Shown here piece after piece: positions 6,898 through 16,029 of a stretch of 32,596 nucleotides of DNA. Source of the DNA: Candidatus Nanopelagicales bacterium. Its GTDB lineage: Bacteria > Actinomycetota > Actinomycetes > S36-B12 > GCA-2699445. The position numbers and the translations under genes were made by a program. The DNA is taken from the NCBI GenBank assembly GCA_030700225.1, contig JAUYJT010000058.1, positions 1-32,596 on the forward strand, read 5' to 3'. Positions within the stretch are counted from its first letter, which is position 1. The number at the start of each line of letters is the position of its first letter. The notes beneath the pieces were generated by a model. That model had not been told where the DNA came from. It did not search any database and saw only the letters and a program-made list of their open reading frames with translations.

Positions 6898-8076
6898 GTG
6901 ACATTCCTGCCGGACCCATTCCAGACCCCCGAACGCCGGGCGCTCGCCGCATCAGTGAACGGCTTCATGGCCGAACACGTAGCCCCGAACATGCCCGAAT
7001 GGGAGGAACAGGGGGAACTCCCACTGTGGCTCCACGCCGAGGCCGCCAAGGTCGGACTGCTGGGGATCGGCTACCCGGAGAACGTCGGGGGCAGCGGCGG
7101 AGATGCCATAGATCTGGCCATCGTCCTTGAGGAAACGCTGCGCGCTGGGGGCAGTGGCGGTGTCATGGCGGCACTGTTCACTCACGGCATCGCCACTCCG
7201 CACATTGTCGATGAGGCCCAGCGCCGTCTCGACCGTGGTGACCGAGCGGGTGCCGACTACTTGCTCGACCACTTCGTTAGGCCCGTTCTCGCCGGCCAAG
7301 CCCTGTCGGCTCTGGCGGTCACCGAGCCGGATGGCGGCTCTGACGTGGCTCACCTGCGGACGCGAGCCACCCGCCACGACGGTGAGCTGACGATCTCAGG
7401 CGCCAAGACCTACATAACCAGCGGAGCTCGCGCTGATCATGTCGTCGTGGCGGTACGCACCGGGGGGCCGGGCGCCGCTGGAGTCTCGCTGGCCGTCGTT
7501 GAACGAGGAATGCCTGGCTTCAGCGTCACTCGACGGCTCGACAAGATGGGCTGGCGGTGCAGCGACACCGCTGAGCTAGCGTTCGTGGACGTCCGCGTCC
7601 CCGAGGCCAATCTGCTCGGCGCCGAAGAGGGGTTCGCGTCTCTGGCCCGACATTTCGTCACCGAACGCCTAACCCTTGCCATCACTGGCTACGCCACCGC
7701 CCAGCGATGCCTGGATCTGACGCTGCGCTGGTGCCGAGAGCGCGAGACCTTCGGCAGACCACTGATCACCCGGCAGGTCGTTCGGCACACGCTGGTCGAA
7801 ATGCACCGGCGCACTGACGTGGCGCGCCGCTACTCGCGCGAAGTCGCCGTAAGGCATGCCGCCGGTGAGGAAGTGACTGCCCTGGCCATACTCGCCAAAC
7901 AGACTGCGGTCGAGGCATGCGAGTACGTCGTCGACCGCGCGGTTCAGCTGCACGGCGGCGCCGGGTATATGCGGGACAGTGAGGTCGAGCGCCACTACAG
8001 GGATGCGCGCATCCTTGGAATCGGAGGCGGCGCCACGGAAGTCATGACCGACCTAGCCGCGAGGCTGCTCCTTTGA
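6898..8076 (+). CDS. Acyl-CoA dehydrogenase family protein
   Basis: 392 aa, standard length. Seen: the FAD/substrate segment ALAVTEPDGGSDVAHLRTRA (about 138-157), ISGAKTYITSG (166-176), RETFGRPL (282-289) and the C-terminal QLHGGAGYMRDSEVERHYRD (350-369). It should oxidise an acyl-CoA to the 2-enoyl-CoA with FAD, passing electrons to ETF. The Glu that acts as base in medium-chain enzymes (YEGTSEI) is replaced by IGGGATEV, so the base is probably Glu256 in VTERLTLA, as in isovaleryl-CoA and long-chain dehydrogenases. That favours branched or long substrates but does not settle the specificity. The GTG start is inferred from the family N-terminus. Confidence 0.9.
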   Translation: MTFLPDPFQTPERRALAASVNGFMAEHVAPNMPEWEEQGELPLWLHAEAAKVGLLGIGYPENVGGSGGDAIDLAIVLEETLRAGGSGGVMAALFTHGIATPHIVDEAQRRLDRGDRAGADYLLDHFVRPVLAGQALSALAVTEPDGGSDVAHLRTRATRHDGELTISGAKTYITSGARADHVVVAVRTGGPGAAGVSLAVVERGMPGFSVTRRLDKMGWRCSDTAELAFVDVRVPEANLLGAEEGFASLARHFVTERLTLAITGYATAQRCLDLTLRWCRERETFGRPLITRQVVRHTLVEMHRRTDVARRYSREVAVRHAAGEEVTALAILAKQTAVEACEYVVDRAVQLHGGAGYMRDSEVERHYRDARILGIGGGATEVMTDLAARLLL

Positions 8077-8110
8077 GGGCTGGGGTCCCGGCTGCGGCGC
8101 CAAGCCCTCA
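8074..8110. terminator. Possible shared hairpin between convergent genes
   Basis: TGAGGGCT (8074-8081) and AGCCCTCA (8103-8110) are a perfect 8-bp inverted repeat with a GC-rich 21-base loop. The arms contain the stop codons of both convergent genes. There is no T tract, so it may be a weak bidirectional terminator or an mRNA 3' stabiliser. Confidence 0.4.
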
Positions 8111-9109
8111 GAACGTGCGGGCCACCGCATAGTCGCATAGCTGCCTCAGCGCGGCTGTGGCAGCGACGTCAGGCAGTCCAGCCAGGCACTCCCTGGCTTC
8201 GTCAGCTCTTCGATGAGCTTCGGCGCGGGCCAGATCCACGGCTTCGTGATCGCGCAGGAGCTTCAGGGCTTCAGCGTGCTCGTCATCGTCAGTCAGCGGA
8301 CGGGAGAGCAGTTCCCGCAAACGCTCGTCGCGCGGGTTGTCGCCTCCCAGCACGATCAGCGCGGGCAAGGTCGCAACCCCCTCTCGAAGATCGGTCCCCG
8401 GCGTCTTGCCTGACTCGTTGGACTCGCTGGTGATGTCAACCAAGTCGTCAGCCAGTTGGAAGGCCACGCCGATCCGCTCACCGAACGCGGTCAAAGCATC
8501 CACCGTTGCTTCGTCGGCGCCGGAAAGAGACGTGCCGAACTTGGCGGCCGTGGAGATCAATGACCCCGTCTTGTCAGCCAGGACTGACAAGTGGTGGTCT
8601 ATCGCGCCCTCGCCTTCCAGTGGGCCCTGAGTCTCGCGGATCTGACCAACACACAGCCTCTCGAACGTTTGCGCCTGCAACTGGACGGCTTCCGAGCCCA
8701 GACTGGCCAGGATCTCCGAAGCGCGAGCGAAGAGGAAATCCCCGGCGAGGATCGCGATGGTGTTTCCCCAGCGCGCGTTCACCGACTCAGTCCCGCGTCT
8801 GCGGGGCGCCTCATCCATCACGTCGTCGTGGTACAGGGTCGCTAGATGAGTCAGTTCAACTACGACCGCGGCTGGAATGATCCCCGGCGAGGTCGGGTCG
8901 CCGTATTGAGCGGCCAGCAGCACCACCATGGGACGGAAACGCTTGCCTCCGGCGTCCAGAAGGTGATGCGAGACTTCTGACACCAGGGGGTTTTCGCTCT
9001 TGACCGCATCGGCCAGGGCAGCTTCCACACTGTCCAAGCCAGCCAGGATTCGCCGCTCCAACTCGGCGTCCCCCACGTTGAAACCGCTTGGCGCCTGAAC
9101 TTTGGCCAT
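8108..9109 (-). CDS. Polyprenyl diphosphate synthase (trans type)
   Basis: 333 aa. Both Asp-rich motifs are present: HDDVMDEAPRRRG (D95, D96, D99, first motif) and FQLADDLVDI (D221, D222, D225, second motif), with GGKRFRP at 54-60 for diphosphate binding. It condenses isopentenyl diphosphate onto an allylic primer to make a long all-trans chain. The small residues just before the first motif (HLATLYHDD) are typical of long-chain enzymes, so a C30-C45 quinone side chain is likely. With menG and menF in the same window, the product is probably the menaquinone tail. Chain length cannot be fixed from sequence alone. Start ATG at 9109. Confidence 0.92.
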   Translation of the reverse strand: MAKVQAPSGFNVGDAELERRILAGLDSVEAALADAVKSENPLVSEVSHHLLDAGGKRFRPMVVLLAAQYGDPTSPGIIPAAVVVELTHLATLYHDDVMDEAPRRRGTESVNARWGNTIAILAGDFLFARASEILASLGSEAVQLQAQTFERLCVGQIRETQGPLEGEGAIDHHLSVLADKTGSLISTAAKFGTSLSGADEATVDALTAFGERIGVAFQLADDLVDITSESNESGKTPGTDLREGVATLPALIVLGGDNPRDERLRELLSRPLTDDDEHAEALKLLRDHEAVDLARAEAHRRADEARECLAGLPDVAATAALRQLCDYAVARTF

Positions 9110-9121
9110 TCCACGAGGGTA
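9110..9121 (-). promoter_or_regulatory. Candidate leaderless -10 box, polyprenyl synthase
   Basis: On the minus strand TACCCT (9121-9116) is followed by six bases and the ATG at 9109. The same hexamer and spacing occur before menF, another menaquinone gene. Confidence 0.35.
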
Positions 9122-9477
9122 GGCGATGCCACCGACGGGAGCGAAGTCGTGTCAGTAGGCCGACGTTCCTGCGGTAGGCCGACGTTCTACTGGGGGTCCC
9201 CCTTCCCCAGAGGGGATGCCCCTACCCGGCGAAGCCGGGGAGGGGGAGGGGTTTACCGGCTCATCAAAGTCGAGGGTGTGGTCGGGATCTGAACCCGGCT
9301 GTCTCCAGCAGGCATGGGCGATGTGGTCGGTGAGTCGATTGAGCCGACTGCGCGGGCATCCGGCGTGAGCCAACGCGTCCGCTTGACACCCCCCCCCGGA
9401 GGAGCTACGGTGCGTGGTCAACGGGTGACGGCGTGTGGTGAGCGTTCCCGCAGAAGCAAGTTGCACGAAAGGACGGC
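9110..9477. other. Divergent intergenic region with direct repeat and strong hairpin
   Basis: 368 bases with no supported gene. GTAGGCCGACGTTC occurs twice (9155-9168 and 9174-9187, 19-bp period), upstream of the polyprenyl synthase promoter. At 9219-9245 CCCCT-A-CCCGGC and GCCGGG-G-AGGGG form a stem of 11 pairs with one mismatch and a GAA loop. GGGGGTCCCCC (9192-9202) is palindromic. The minus-strand ORF at 9152-9466 is low-complexity at its end and was not accepted as a gene. Confidence 0.6.
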
Positions 9478-10080
9478 GTGATCATGCATTTCAACGTGAG
9501 AGGCAACGGTAGGTCAGTCCAGATTGCGGTGGCGTTGACTGGCGCCCTTCTGCTCGCGGCTTGCGGCGGCACCGCTGACGACGCTGTGCGACGAGAGGCC
9601 GGCCCCCGGGAAGCCCAGCACGGCGCGGAGGCCGTGGCCTTCCAAGAAGCCGCGCAACCGTCTGGCTCCGCCGAGGAGGCCAGACGCCGAAGCCGCCTTG
9701 TGGGCGGCAAGGCCAATGGACCCAGTCCGTCCGGGTGTCGTATCAAATCGCATAACCCACACCTCTCGCATCACAAGAAGGGGAGAGTGAACGTCGGGGC
9801 CACCGCGAAATGCGAGGCCTACGTCAGTGCATTGCATGCCGAGTCACAGCTCCAGGAAACCGCCTGGTACGGCTGGGCCGATATCGGCGTCCCCGGATCG
9901 AAGACGATCTTGGTCTCCAAGTATGTGAGGGTCTACGGCCACGACAAATGCCATGTGACCGCCACGTACAGGGGCAAGGGGTACGGGCGGAGCATTGAGA
10001 AGAGCGGGACGTACGAACGTGGGAAGGTTGGCAAGAGCTGGTACGCCGTCCGCTGCACCGTCACGGGGAAGCGGAACTGA
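9478..10080 (+). CDS. Secreted lipoprotein of unknown function
   Basis: 200 aa. AAAGGA at 9468-9473 lies four bases before the GTG (9478) and ten before an ATG (9484); either could be the start. The N-terminus carries a signal peptide with lipobox LAAC (about Cys29) followed by a charged, Ala/Glu/Arg-rich linker to residue ~75. The mature part has four Cys (CRIKSHN, KCEAY, KCHVT, RCTVT), possibly two disulfides, and a pattern of alternating residues ending in KSWYAVRCTVTGKRN that suggests a small beta-sheet domain. No family recognised. The next gene starts eight bases after its stop and is also a lipoprotein, so the two probably form an operon. Confidence 0.72.
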   Translation: MIMHFNVRGNGRSVQIAVALTGALLLAACGGTADDAVRREAGPREAQHGAEAVAFQEAAQPSGSAEEARRRSRLVGGKANGPSPSGCRIKSHNPHLSHHKKGRVNVGATAKCEAYVSALHAESQLQETAWYGWADIGVPGSKTILVSKYVRVYGHDKCHVTATYRGKGYGRSIEKSGTYERGKVGKSWYAVRCTVTGKRN

Positions 10081-10088
10081 GCGCGAGT

Positions 10089-10745
10089 ATGCGGCAAGCG
10101 ATAGCGTGCCCACATATCAGGCAAGGTGTCTCGCTGGTGCTGTGTCTGCAGCTGCTTGTGGCGGGCTGCGCGTTCAGAGAGGGGTCGAACATGGCGTCTG
10201 AGGAACCTGGAGAGGTCTCGTTTCCTCCCGAAGGGCCTGAGTTCCTTCTCGTTCGGCCCGTGTCGGACTCGCCGCCGGAGGCGGTGATAACGCGCGCCGA
10301 CGGCGGGTCCTTCGAGCCGGAGCTCATGGCCTATGTGTGGGCGGTCGACGGGGAGCTGGTCAAGCAACAGCCGCCGAACCCCGTGGTATGGCCGACTCCC
10401 CAGGGCCCGCTCAAGGGCGCGACACTGAGCTTCGGCCACGTCGCTTCACCGTGGGAGGTGGACATGCGGGTGTTCCGAGGCGGACTGGGTGCTGACGGCG
10501 TCCCTTCGAGTGAGCCGAAGATCGTGACAATCTGTGATCAATCGGTCGGCAGCAGGCTTCCCTGCCGCGACGATGATGGATGGTCACGGGCATTCAAGAT
10601 CCCGGAAGCGGCCGACAGTCGTGACTTCTCACCCTACGTAGTCGTTTTCGCGCAGTGGTCAGTGCTTCCGTCGGACGGCCCGCGCTTGGGAATCGATGAA
10701 CCCCCGCCCAACTTCACCGCGTCGTGGATCCTGCGCACCCGCTGA
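10089..10745 (+). CDS. Lipoprotein of unknown function
   Basis: 218 aa. The N-terminal hydrophobic stretch VSLVLCLQLLVAGC ends in a lipobox VAGC at about residue 27, so the protein should be exported and lipidated. The mature part begins with an acidic linker (SEEPGEVSFPPEGPE), followed by a domain with TRADGGSFEPELMAYVWAVDG and, near the end, an SPYVVVFAQWSVLP segment. Two Cys (TICDQSVGSRLPC) may pair. I do not recognise the family. It lies eight bases downstream of the previous lipoprotein gene and probably shares its transcript. No clear terminator follows before nuoN, which converges on it. Confidence 0.7.
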   Translation: MRQAIACPHIRQGVSLVLCLQLLVAGCAFREGSNMASEEPGEVSFPPEGPEFLLVRPVSDSPPEAVITRADGGSFEPELMAYVWAVDGELVKQQPPNPVVWPTPQGPLKGATLSFGHVASPWEVDMRVFRGGLGADGVPSSEPKIVTICDQSVGSRLPCRDDDGWSRAFKIPEAADSRDFSPYVVVFAQWSVLPSDGPRLGIDEPPPNFTASWILRTR

Positions 10746-10961
10746 GCGCCCGACCGCCATCCCTTCTCCGACAGCCATCGCAGACAGATGGCGCGAATCC
10801 GGGTCTTCGCATTAAGGGGCTCTTCACAAATGAGGGTGTAGGGGTGGGGGCGGGTCGATCGCCGAAGCCGGACCCGGGCGCCGGTGCTCGGACACGGCGG
10901 CGCGCACGCGGCGCGCACGCGGCGCGCACGCGGGGTGGCGCGGATGCCTTGACTCAGGCGG
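10746..10961. other. Convergent gap with 11-bp tandem repeat
   Basis: 216 bases between a plus-strand lipoprotein and nuoN. GGCGCGCACGC is repeated three times without a break at 10899-10931. No gene is supported. Confidence 0.6.
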
Positions 10962-12521
10962 TCAGCGAACGAAAAGATCAGCCCGGCTCGCCAGGTCCAG
11001 GATGGGCTGAGGGAAGACTCCAAGCACTATCGTCGCCAGCGCCCCGAACCCGATAGCCAGGCGAGTGTAGGCGCTAGGCACGGCGATCTCGGCGGGCTCG
11101 GACGGAGGTGCGGAGAAGAACATCACGACCACAACCCGCAGGTAGAAGAAGGCCGCGATCGCGCTCGCCAGGACCGCGCACAGCACCAGCCAGCCCGCTC
11201 CGGCGGTAGCGGCGGCCGCGAACACAGCGAACTTCCCGACGAACCCAGCGGTCAGCGGTATCCCCGCGAATGACAGTAGGAACAGGGTCAAGGCCCCGGC
11301 GATCCACGGACTGCGCCGTCCCATCCCCCGCCATTGGTCCAACGTCGACGCTTCTCCGCTTGGGCTCCGAGCGAGGGTCAACAGTCCGAAAGCGCCAACC
11401 GTCGCCAGAGCGTAGGTCACCAGGTAGAACATCGTCGCGGTCAGGCCTTCCGGACTCACCGCGATGACGCCCAGTAGCAAGAACCCGGCGTGGGTGATCG
11501 AGGAGTAGGCCAGCAGGCGCTTGATGTCAGTTTGCGCCAGAGCTATCACTGAGCCAAAGAAGAACGTAAGTATGGCGATCGCCCAGAACGCTGGACGCCA
11601 GTCCCAGGCCGCTCCGGCGAACGCCACGTACATCAGACGCAGGAACGCCCCGAACGCGGCGATCTTCACGCCCGTCGCCATGAAAGCAGTGATCGGAGTG
11701 GGCGCTCCCTGGTACACGTCCGGGGCCCACGAGTGGAACGGGACGGCCGACACCTTGAAGAACAGTCCGACGCACAACAGGCCCATACCGCCGAGGAACA
11801 GGCCCGACATCGCTGGCTGCGCTGTCACAGCGGTGGCGATCGCGCTGAGAGTCACGCTGCCCGCGTATCCGTAGATCAGGGCAGCGCCGTACAGGAAGAA
11901 CGCCGACGAGAACGCCCCCAGGATGAAGTACTTCAGACCCGCTTCCTGACTGAGTAACCGGCGCCTCCTGGCCATTCCGGCCAGCAGGTACAGCGGCAGG
12001 CTCATGATCTCCAGCGCGATGAACATGGTCACGAGGTCGTTGGCCGCCGTGAACAACAGCATGCCCCCGACTGAGAACAGGAACAGCGGCCAGATCTCGG
12101 TCTGCGAGTACCCGCGTGCGGTCAACTCCCGCTCGTCTGTCGTACCGGGCATCGCCGACGCTCGTGCCGCGAAGGCATCGCCGGAGGGGTCCACGCGCCT
12201 CTCGGCCATGAGCAGGGCCACAAGGACGGCGATCAGAAGGATCGCGCCCTGAAGGAACAGCGCCGGACCGTCGATCGCGATGGCGCCGCCGACGACCAGT
12301 TGGAACGAGCCCGCGGCCAGAACCACCATGGCGAACGCGGCGATAAGGGCCGCGAATGTCAGTGTGAGCTGCACCTGACGGCGGGCTGACCGGCCCAGGA
12401 ACGCCTCCAACACCACGCCGATCGAGCCAGCGGCCAGCACGATGGCGATCGGGGCTACCTGGAGCCACGCGATCTCGGGGAACGCGATTGGTTCAGCGAT
12501 CACGGCTGCGATGGAACTCAC
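10962..12521 (-). CDS. nuoN: NADH-quinone oxidoreductase subunit N
   Basis: 519 aa, about 14 membrane helices, one of the three antiporter-like proton-pumping subunits of complex I. The conserved KVSAVPFHSWAPDVYQGAPTP segment with the helix-7 Lys and the buried-Lys/His region KRLLAYSSITHAGFLLLG are present. It is the last gene of the nuo operon and its ATG overlaps the nuoM stop by four bases. A cytoplasmic loop near residues 105-130 (RVDPSGDAFAARASAMPGTTDE) is longer than in enterobacteria, as is common in actinobacteria. No clear terminator follows the stop at 10962. Confidence 0.96.
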   Translation of the reverse strand: MSSIAAVIAEPIAFPEIAWLQVAPIAIVLAAGSIGVVLEAFLGRSARRQVQLTLTFAALIAAFAMVVLAAGSFQLVVGGAIAIDGPALFLQGAILLIAVLVALLMAERRVDPSGDAFAARASAMPGTTDERELTARGYSQTEIWPLFLFSVGGMLLFTAANDLVTMFIALEIMSLPLYLLAGMARRRRLLSQEAGLKYFILGAFSSAFFLYGAALIYGYAGSVTLSAIATAVTAQPAMSGLFLGGMGLLCVGLFFKVSAVPFHSWAPDVYQGAPTPITAFMATGVKIAAFGAFLRLMYVAFAGAAWDWRPAFWAIAILTFFFGSVIALAQTDIKRLLAYSSITHAGFLLLGVIAVSPEGLTATMFYLVTYALATVGAFGLLTLARSPSGEASTLDQWRGMGRRSPWIAGALTLFLLSFAGIPLTAGFVGKFAVFAAAATAGAGWLVLCAVLASAIAAFFYLRVVVVMFFSAPPSEPAEIAVPSAYTRLAIGFGALATIVLGVFPQPILDLASRADLFVR

Positions 12522-14080
12522 GGCTCAACCCTCCCCAGGCTGTCGGCTTGGACCGGGTGTGGCGGGTCGGTCACTCCTACCCACTCCATCGTGGTCCGGA
12601 CAGCCGGGTTGATCACTTCGAGCACTGGGCCTGGGAAGAAACCGAGCACGATCATCAAGGCCATCAGAGGCGCGAGCGCCCATTTCTCCCGACCGGACAA
12701 GTCATGCATGCCCTTGACTGACTCCGCGGGCGCGCCGGTCATCGTGCGCTGGTAGAGCAGCAGCACGTACAGCGACGCGAGGATGATCGCCACAGTCGCC
12801 GCCGCGCCCAGCCACGGGTACCGAGAGAACGTGCCCACCAGAACCAGGAACTCAGAAAGGAATGTCATCATCCCCGGCAAGGCCAGGGCCGACAGCCCGG
12901 CGACCAGGAAGAACCCAGCCAGCACAGGAGCGACCTTGTTGACTCCACCGAAGTCCGCCACGAGCGACGACCGGCGCCTGGCGATCATGTAGCCCAGCAC
13001 CCCAAACAGCAACGCGGTGCTTATCCCGTGGCCCAGCATGTAGAACGCCGAACCTGACTGTCCCTGGGATGTGAAGACGAATATCCCCAGCGTGATGAAG
13101 CCGAAGTGCGAAAGCGAGACATACCCGAACAGCCGCTTGATGTCCTTCTGGCCGATGGCCACCAGCGCCCCGTAGAAGATCCCGATGACGGCCATCGCGA
13201 TGACGATGGGCGCGAACGACTGGGACGCTTCGGGGAACAGCGGCAGAGCCAGGCGCAGCATCCCGAAAGTGCCAATCTTGTCCAGCACCCCAATCAGCAA
13301 CGCCGCCGTGCCTGGAGTCGCCGATCCAGAAGCGCTCGGCAGCCAACTGTGAAGAGGCCAAAGCGGAGCCTTGATGGCGAACGCCAGGAAGAACCCCCAG
13401 AACAGCCACCCCTGCAACGTCGGGTCAATCTCGATCGACAGCAGGTCGGGCAGGTACATCGTCGGGTACCCGAAGGCCTGAAGCGAGACGTACCAAAGCA
13501 CCGCCAAAGCGGCCAGCATCACCAGGCCGCCGACAAGGCTGTAGATCAGGAACCTGATCGCCGCGTACGCCCGTCGACCGGTCCCGTACCTCCCGATCAT
13601 GAAGTACACAGGGATCAGAACGGCCTCGAAGAAGACGTAGAACAGCAGGACGTCGAGTGAGGCGAACACTCCGATCACGAATGCCTCGAGCACGAGCATG
13701 AGCGCGAAGTAGCCCTTGACACTGCCCTGCGGCTGCGACCCATTGGACAGTCCGGCGGTGACTTCCACATCGTTCCAGCCGACCATGATGACGATCGGGA
13801 CCAGCAGCGTCGCCAGCAGGATCAGCACCAGCCCGATCCCGTCCACGCCGACGGAGTATGTGATGCCGAGGGTAGGTATCCACTGATGGGTCTCTACGAA
13901 CTGGAACGCCTGCGTTGAGCCGGCATCGTAGGCGATCGCCAGCACGACCGCGATCGCGAAGGTGGCTGTCGCGACCATGAGCGCGACGCGCTTGGCCACG
14001 GCCGGCTGCCCGGACGGCAGGAACGCCACGACGACCGACCCGACCAGGGGCACGAGTCCGAGGACAGTCAAGATTCCCAT
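12518..14080 (-). CDS. nuoM: NADH-quinone oxidoreductase subunit M
   Basis: 520 aa, about 14 membrane helices, antiporter-like proton-pumping subunit. The helix-5 Glu lies in YVFFEAVLIPVYFMIGRYG and the helix-7 Lys in AIKAPLWPLHSWLPSAS, both essential in the family; FGYVSLSHFGFITLG follows. It starts with ATG at 14080 inside TGATG, sharing one base with the nuoL stop, and ends overlapping nuoN, so translation is likely coupled along the operon. Confidence 0.96.
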   Translation of the reverse strand: MGILTVLGLVPLVGSVVVAFLPSGQPAVAKRVALMVATATFAIAVVLAIAYDAGSTQAFQFVETHQWIPTLGITYSVGVDGIGLVLILLATLLVPIVIMVGWNDVEVTAGLSNGSQPQGSVKGYFALMLVLEAFVIGVFASLDVLLFYVFFEAVLIPVYFMIGRYGTGRRAYAAIRFLIYSLVGGLVMLAALAVLWYVSLQAFGYPTMYLPDLLSIEIDPTLQGWLFWGFFLAFAIKAPLWPLHSWLPSASGSATPGTAALLIGVLDKIGTFGMLRLALPLFPEASQSFAPIVIAMAVIGIFYGALVAIGQKDIKRLFGYVSLSHFGFITLGIFVFTSQGQSGSAFYMLGHGISTALLFGVLGYMIARRRSSLVADFGGVNKVAPVLAGFFLVAGLSALALPGMMTFLSEFLVLVGTFSRYPWLGAAATVAIILASLYVLLLYQRTMTGAPAESVKGMHDLSGREKWALAPLMALMIVLGFFPGPVLEVINPAVRTTMEWVGVTDPPHPVQADSLGRVEP

Positions 14081-16026
14081 CAGATCACCCTCGAAACCAC
14101 GAGGACGCCGCCGAGTAGCAAGACCCCGAAGACCATGATCAACGCGTAGCTCCTAATGAAACCGCTCTGCACCAGCCGCAATCGCTCACCCGCACCCGCG
14201 AATGCCGCGGCGACACCACGCACAGCACCGTCCACACCGCTGCCGTCGAACCACACCAGTAGCCGGGTCAAGTACTGGCCCGGCCGCATGAACAGGGTCT
14301 CGTTGACCGCGTCGTCGTACAGGTTGTGCCGGGCGGCGACGGTTAGCGGACTCACCTGCTTCGGCGGCGACTCGGGCACCTCCCGCGCGGCGTACTGCCT
14401 CCAGGCCAGCACGATGCCCACAGCGATGGTCGCCAAAGTGATGCCTTGCAACAGTCCCTCAGCGATGGGAAGTTCACCGGCTTCGAACCCGGTGATGGGC
14501 TCGAGCCAGGACTCAAGATCAAGCACGTACACACTGATCAACCCGCCGAACAGTGCGCCGAAAGACAGCAGGATCATGGGAAACGTCATGACCGCGGGGG
14601 ATTCATGCGGATGAGCGTCGTCCGTCCAGCGCTTCTTGCCGAAGAAGGTCATCGCCAGCATGCGCGTCATGTAGAACGCTGTTAGCCCCGCAGCGAAGAT
14701 CGCCGCCACCCCGGCCAACCAGTTCTGACTCAGGGCGGCCTTGATTATGTCGTCCTTGGAGAAGAACGAGTCGAACGGCGGAATTCCGGTGATTCCCAGG
14801 TAGCCGCACACGAATGTTCCGAAAGTCACGACCATCACGGCACGCAGCGCGCCGAAGCGGCGCATGTCCAGCTGGTCCTTCATGGCGTGCATGACCGAGC
14901 CCGCTCCAAGGAACAGGTCCGCCTTGAACATCCCGTGCATCAGCAGGTGGAAGATCGCGAAGACGTACCCGGCCGGCCCGAGACCCGCGGCCAGGAACAT
15001 GTACCCGATCTGGCTCATGGTCGACCCGGCGAGGGCCTTCTTGATGTCGTCCTTCGCGCAACCGATGATGGCGCCCATCAGCATCGTGATAATCCCGACC
15101 GCCAGAACGAAACTCAGCGCGGCGCCGCTCAGGTCGAAGATCGCGTTGCTACGCACGATGAGGTAGACGCCCGCCGTGACCATGGTCGCCGCGTGGATCA
15201 GAGCCGACACGGGGGTCGGGCCTTCCATCGCGTCAAGCAGCCATGCCTGCAGGGGGAACTGGGCGCTCTTGCCGACAGCCGCTAGCAGCAACGCCAGACC
15301 CAGGACGGTCAGCGTCGTGCTGTCAGCGTTCTCCGCGCCAGTGAAGACATCCGAGAACGCCACCGACCCGAACGTGACGAACATCAGCATGATCGCGATG
15401 CCCAGCCCCACGTCACCGACACGGTTCATCACGAAGGCCTTCTTCGCGGCCACCGCTGCGGAGTCCCTGAACTGCCAGAAACCGATCAGCAAGTAGGAAG
15501 CCAGGCCGACGCCCTCCCAGCCCACATACAGCAGCAGGTAGTTGTCAGCAAGAACCAGAAGCAGCATCGCGGCGACGAACAGGTTCATCATCGCGAAGAA
15601 CTTGCGTCTGTCGGGATCCTCGGCCATGTAGCCGATCGAGTAGATGTGTATCAGGGACCCAACGCCGGTGATCAGCAGCACGAAGACCAACGACAACGGA
15701 TCCAGGCGCAGGGCGAAGTCAGCGTTGAAGGTCCCAGCGAAAGCCCAGTCCCACAGGTCCAGGGTTACGATCCGGTCCTGAACCGGCAACGACATCATCT
15801 GGACGAGCAGCGCAACCGCCAGCGCGAAGGACCCCAGCGGCATCACGACACCTAGCAGGTGGCCCCACGCGTTTGTCCTGCGCCCGCCCAGGAACAGTGC
15901 CAGCGCACCTACAACGGGGAACGCGACAAGCAGCCACATCAGCGAGAAGCCGCCTCCCGCCGCGCCCGCTGTGATAGCCGAGGTGATCGGTTCGACCGCC
16001 TCGTCTGAAATCGACATTGGAATCAT
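14080..16026 (-). CDS. nuoL: NADH-quinone oxidoreductase subunit L
   Basis: 648 aa, the largest antiporter-like subunit. It has LLYVGWEGVGLASYLLIGFW with the conserved Glu, KSAQFPLQAWLLDAMEGPTP with the conserved Lys, and AGSTMSQIGYMFLAAGLG. The C-terminal ~150 residues should contain the long lateral helix that runs along the membrane arm. The reading frame begins MIPMSISDEA; either Met could be used. The gap to nuoK is three bases. Confidence 0.96.
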   Translation of the reverse strand: MIPMSISDEAVEPITSAITAGAAGGGFSLMWLLVAFPVVGALALFLGGRRTNAWGHLLGVVMPLGSFALAVALLVQMMSLPVQDRIVTLDLWDWAFAGTFNADFALRLDPLSLVFVLLITGVGSLIHIYSIGYMAEDPDRRKFFAMMNLFVAAMLLLVLADNYLLLYVGWEGVGLASYLLIGFWQFRDSAAVAAKKAFVMNRVGDVGLGIAIMLMFVTFGSVAFSDVFTGAENADSTTLTVLGLALLLAAVGKSAQFPLQAWLLDAMEGPTPVSALIHAATMVTAGVYLIVRSNAIFDLSGAALSFVLAVGIITMLMGAIIGCAKDDIKKALAGSTMSQIGYMFLAAGLGPAGYVFAIFHLLMHGMFKADLFLGAGSVMHAMKDQLDMRRFGALRAVMVVTFGTFVCGYLGITGIPPFDSFFSKDDIIKAALSQNWLAGVAAIFAAGLTAFYMTRMLAMTFFGKKRWTDDAHPHESPAVMTFPMILLSFGALFGGLISVYVLDLESWLEPITGFEAGELPIAEGLLQGITLATIAVGIVLAWRQYAAREVPESPPKQVSPLTVAARHNLYDDAVNETLFMRPGQYLTRLLVWFDGSGVDGAVRGVAAAFAGAGERLRLVQSGFIRSYALIMVFGVLLLGGVLVVSRVI

Positions 16027-16029
16027 GGA

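Noticed and set aside
9265-9295. tRNA-like T-arm (GGGTTCAGATCCC on the minus strand)
   Set aside because: There is no matching acceptor stem, anticodon arm or D arm around it; it is a chance match.
9152-9466. Minus-strand ORF of 104 codons
   Set aside because: It runs through the hairpin and direct repeats, ends in low-complexity Pro/Gly/Ser, and has no ribosome site or recognisable family.
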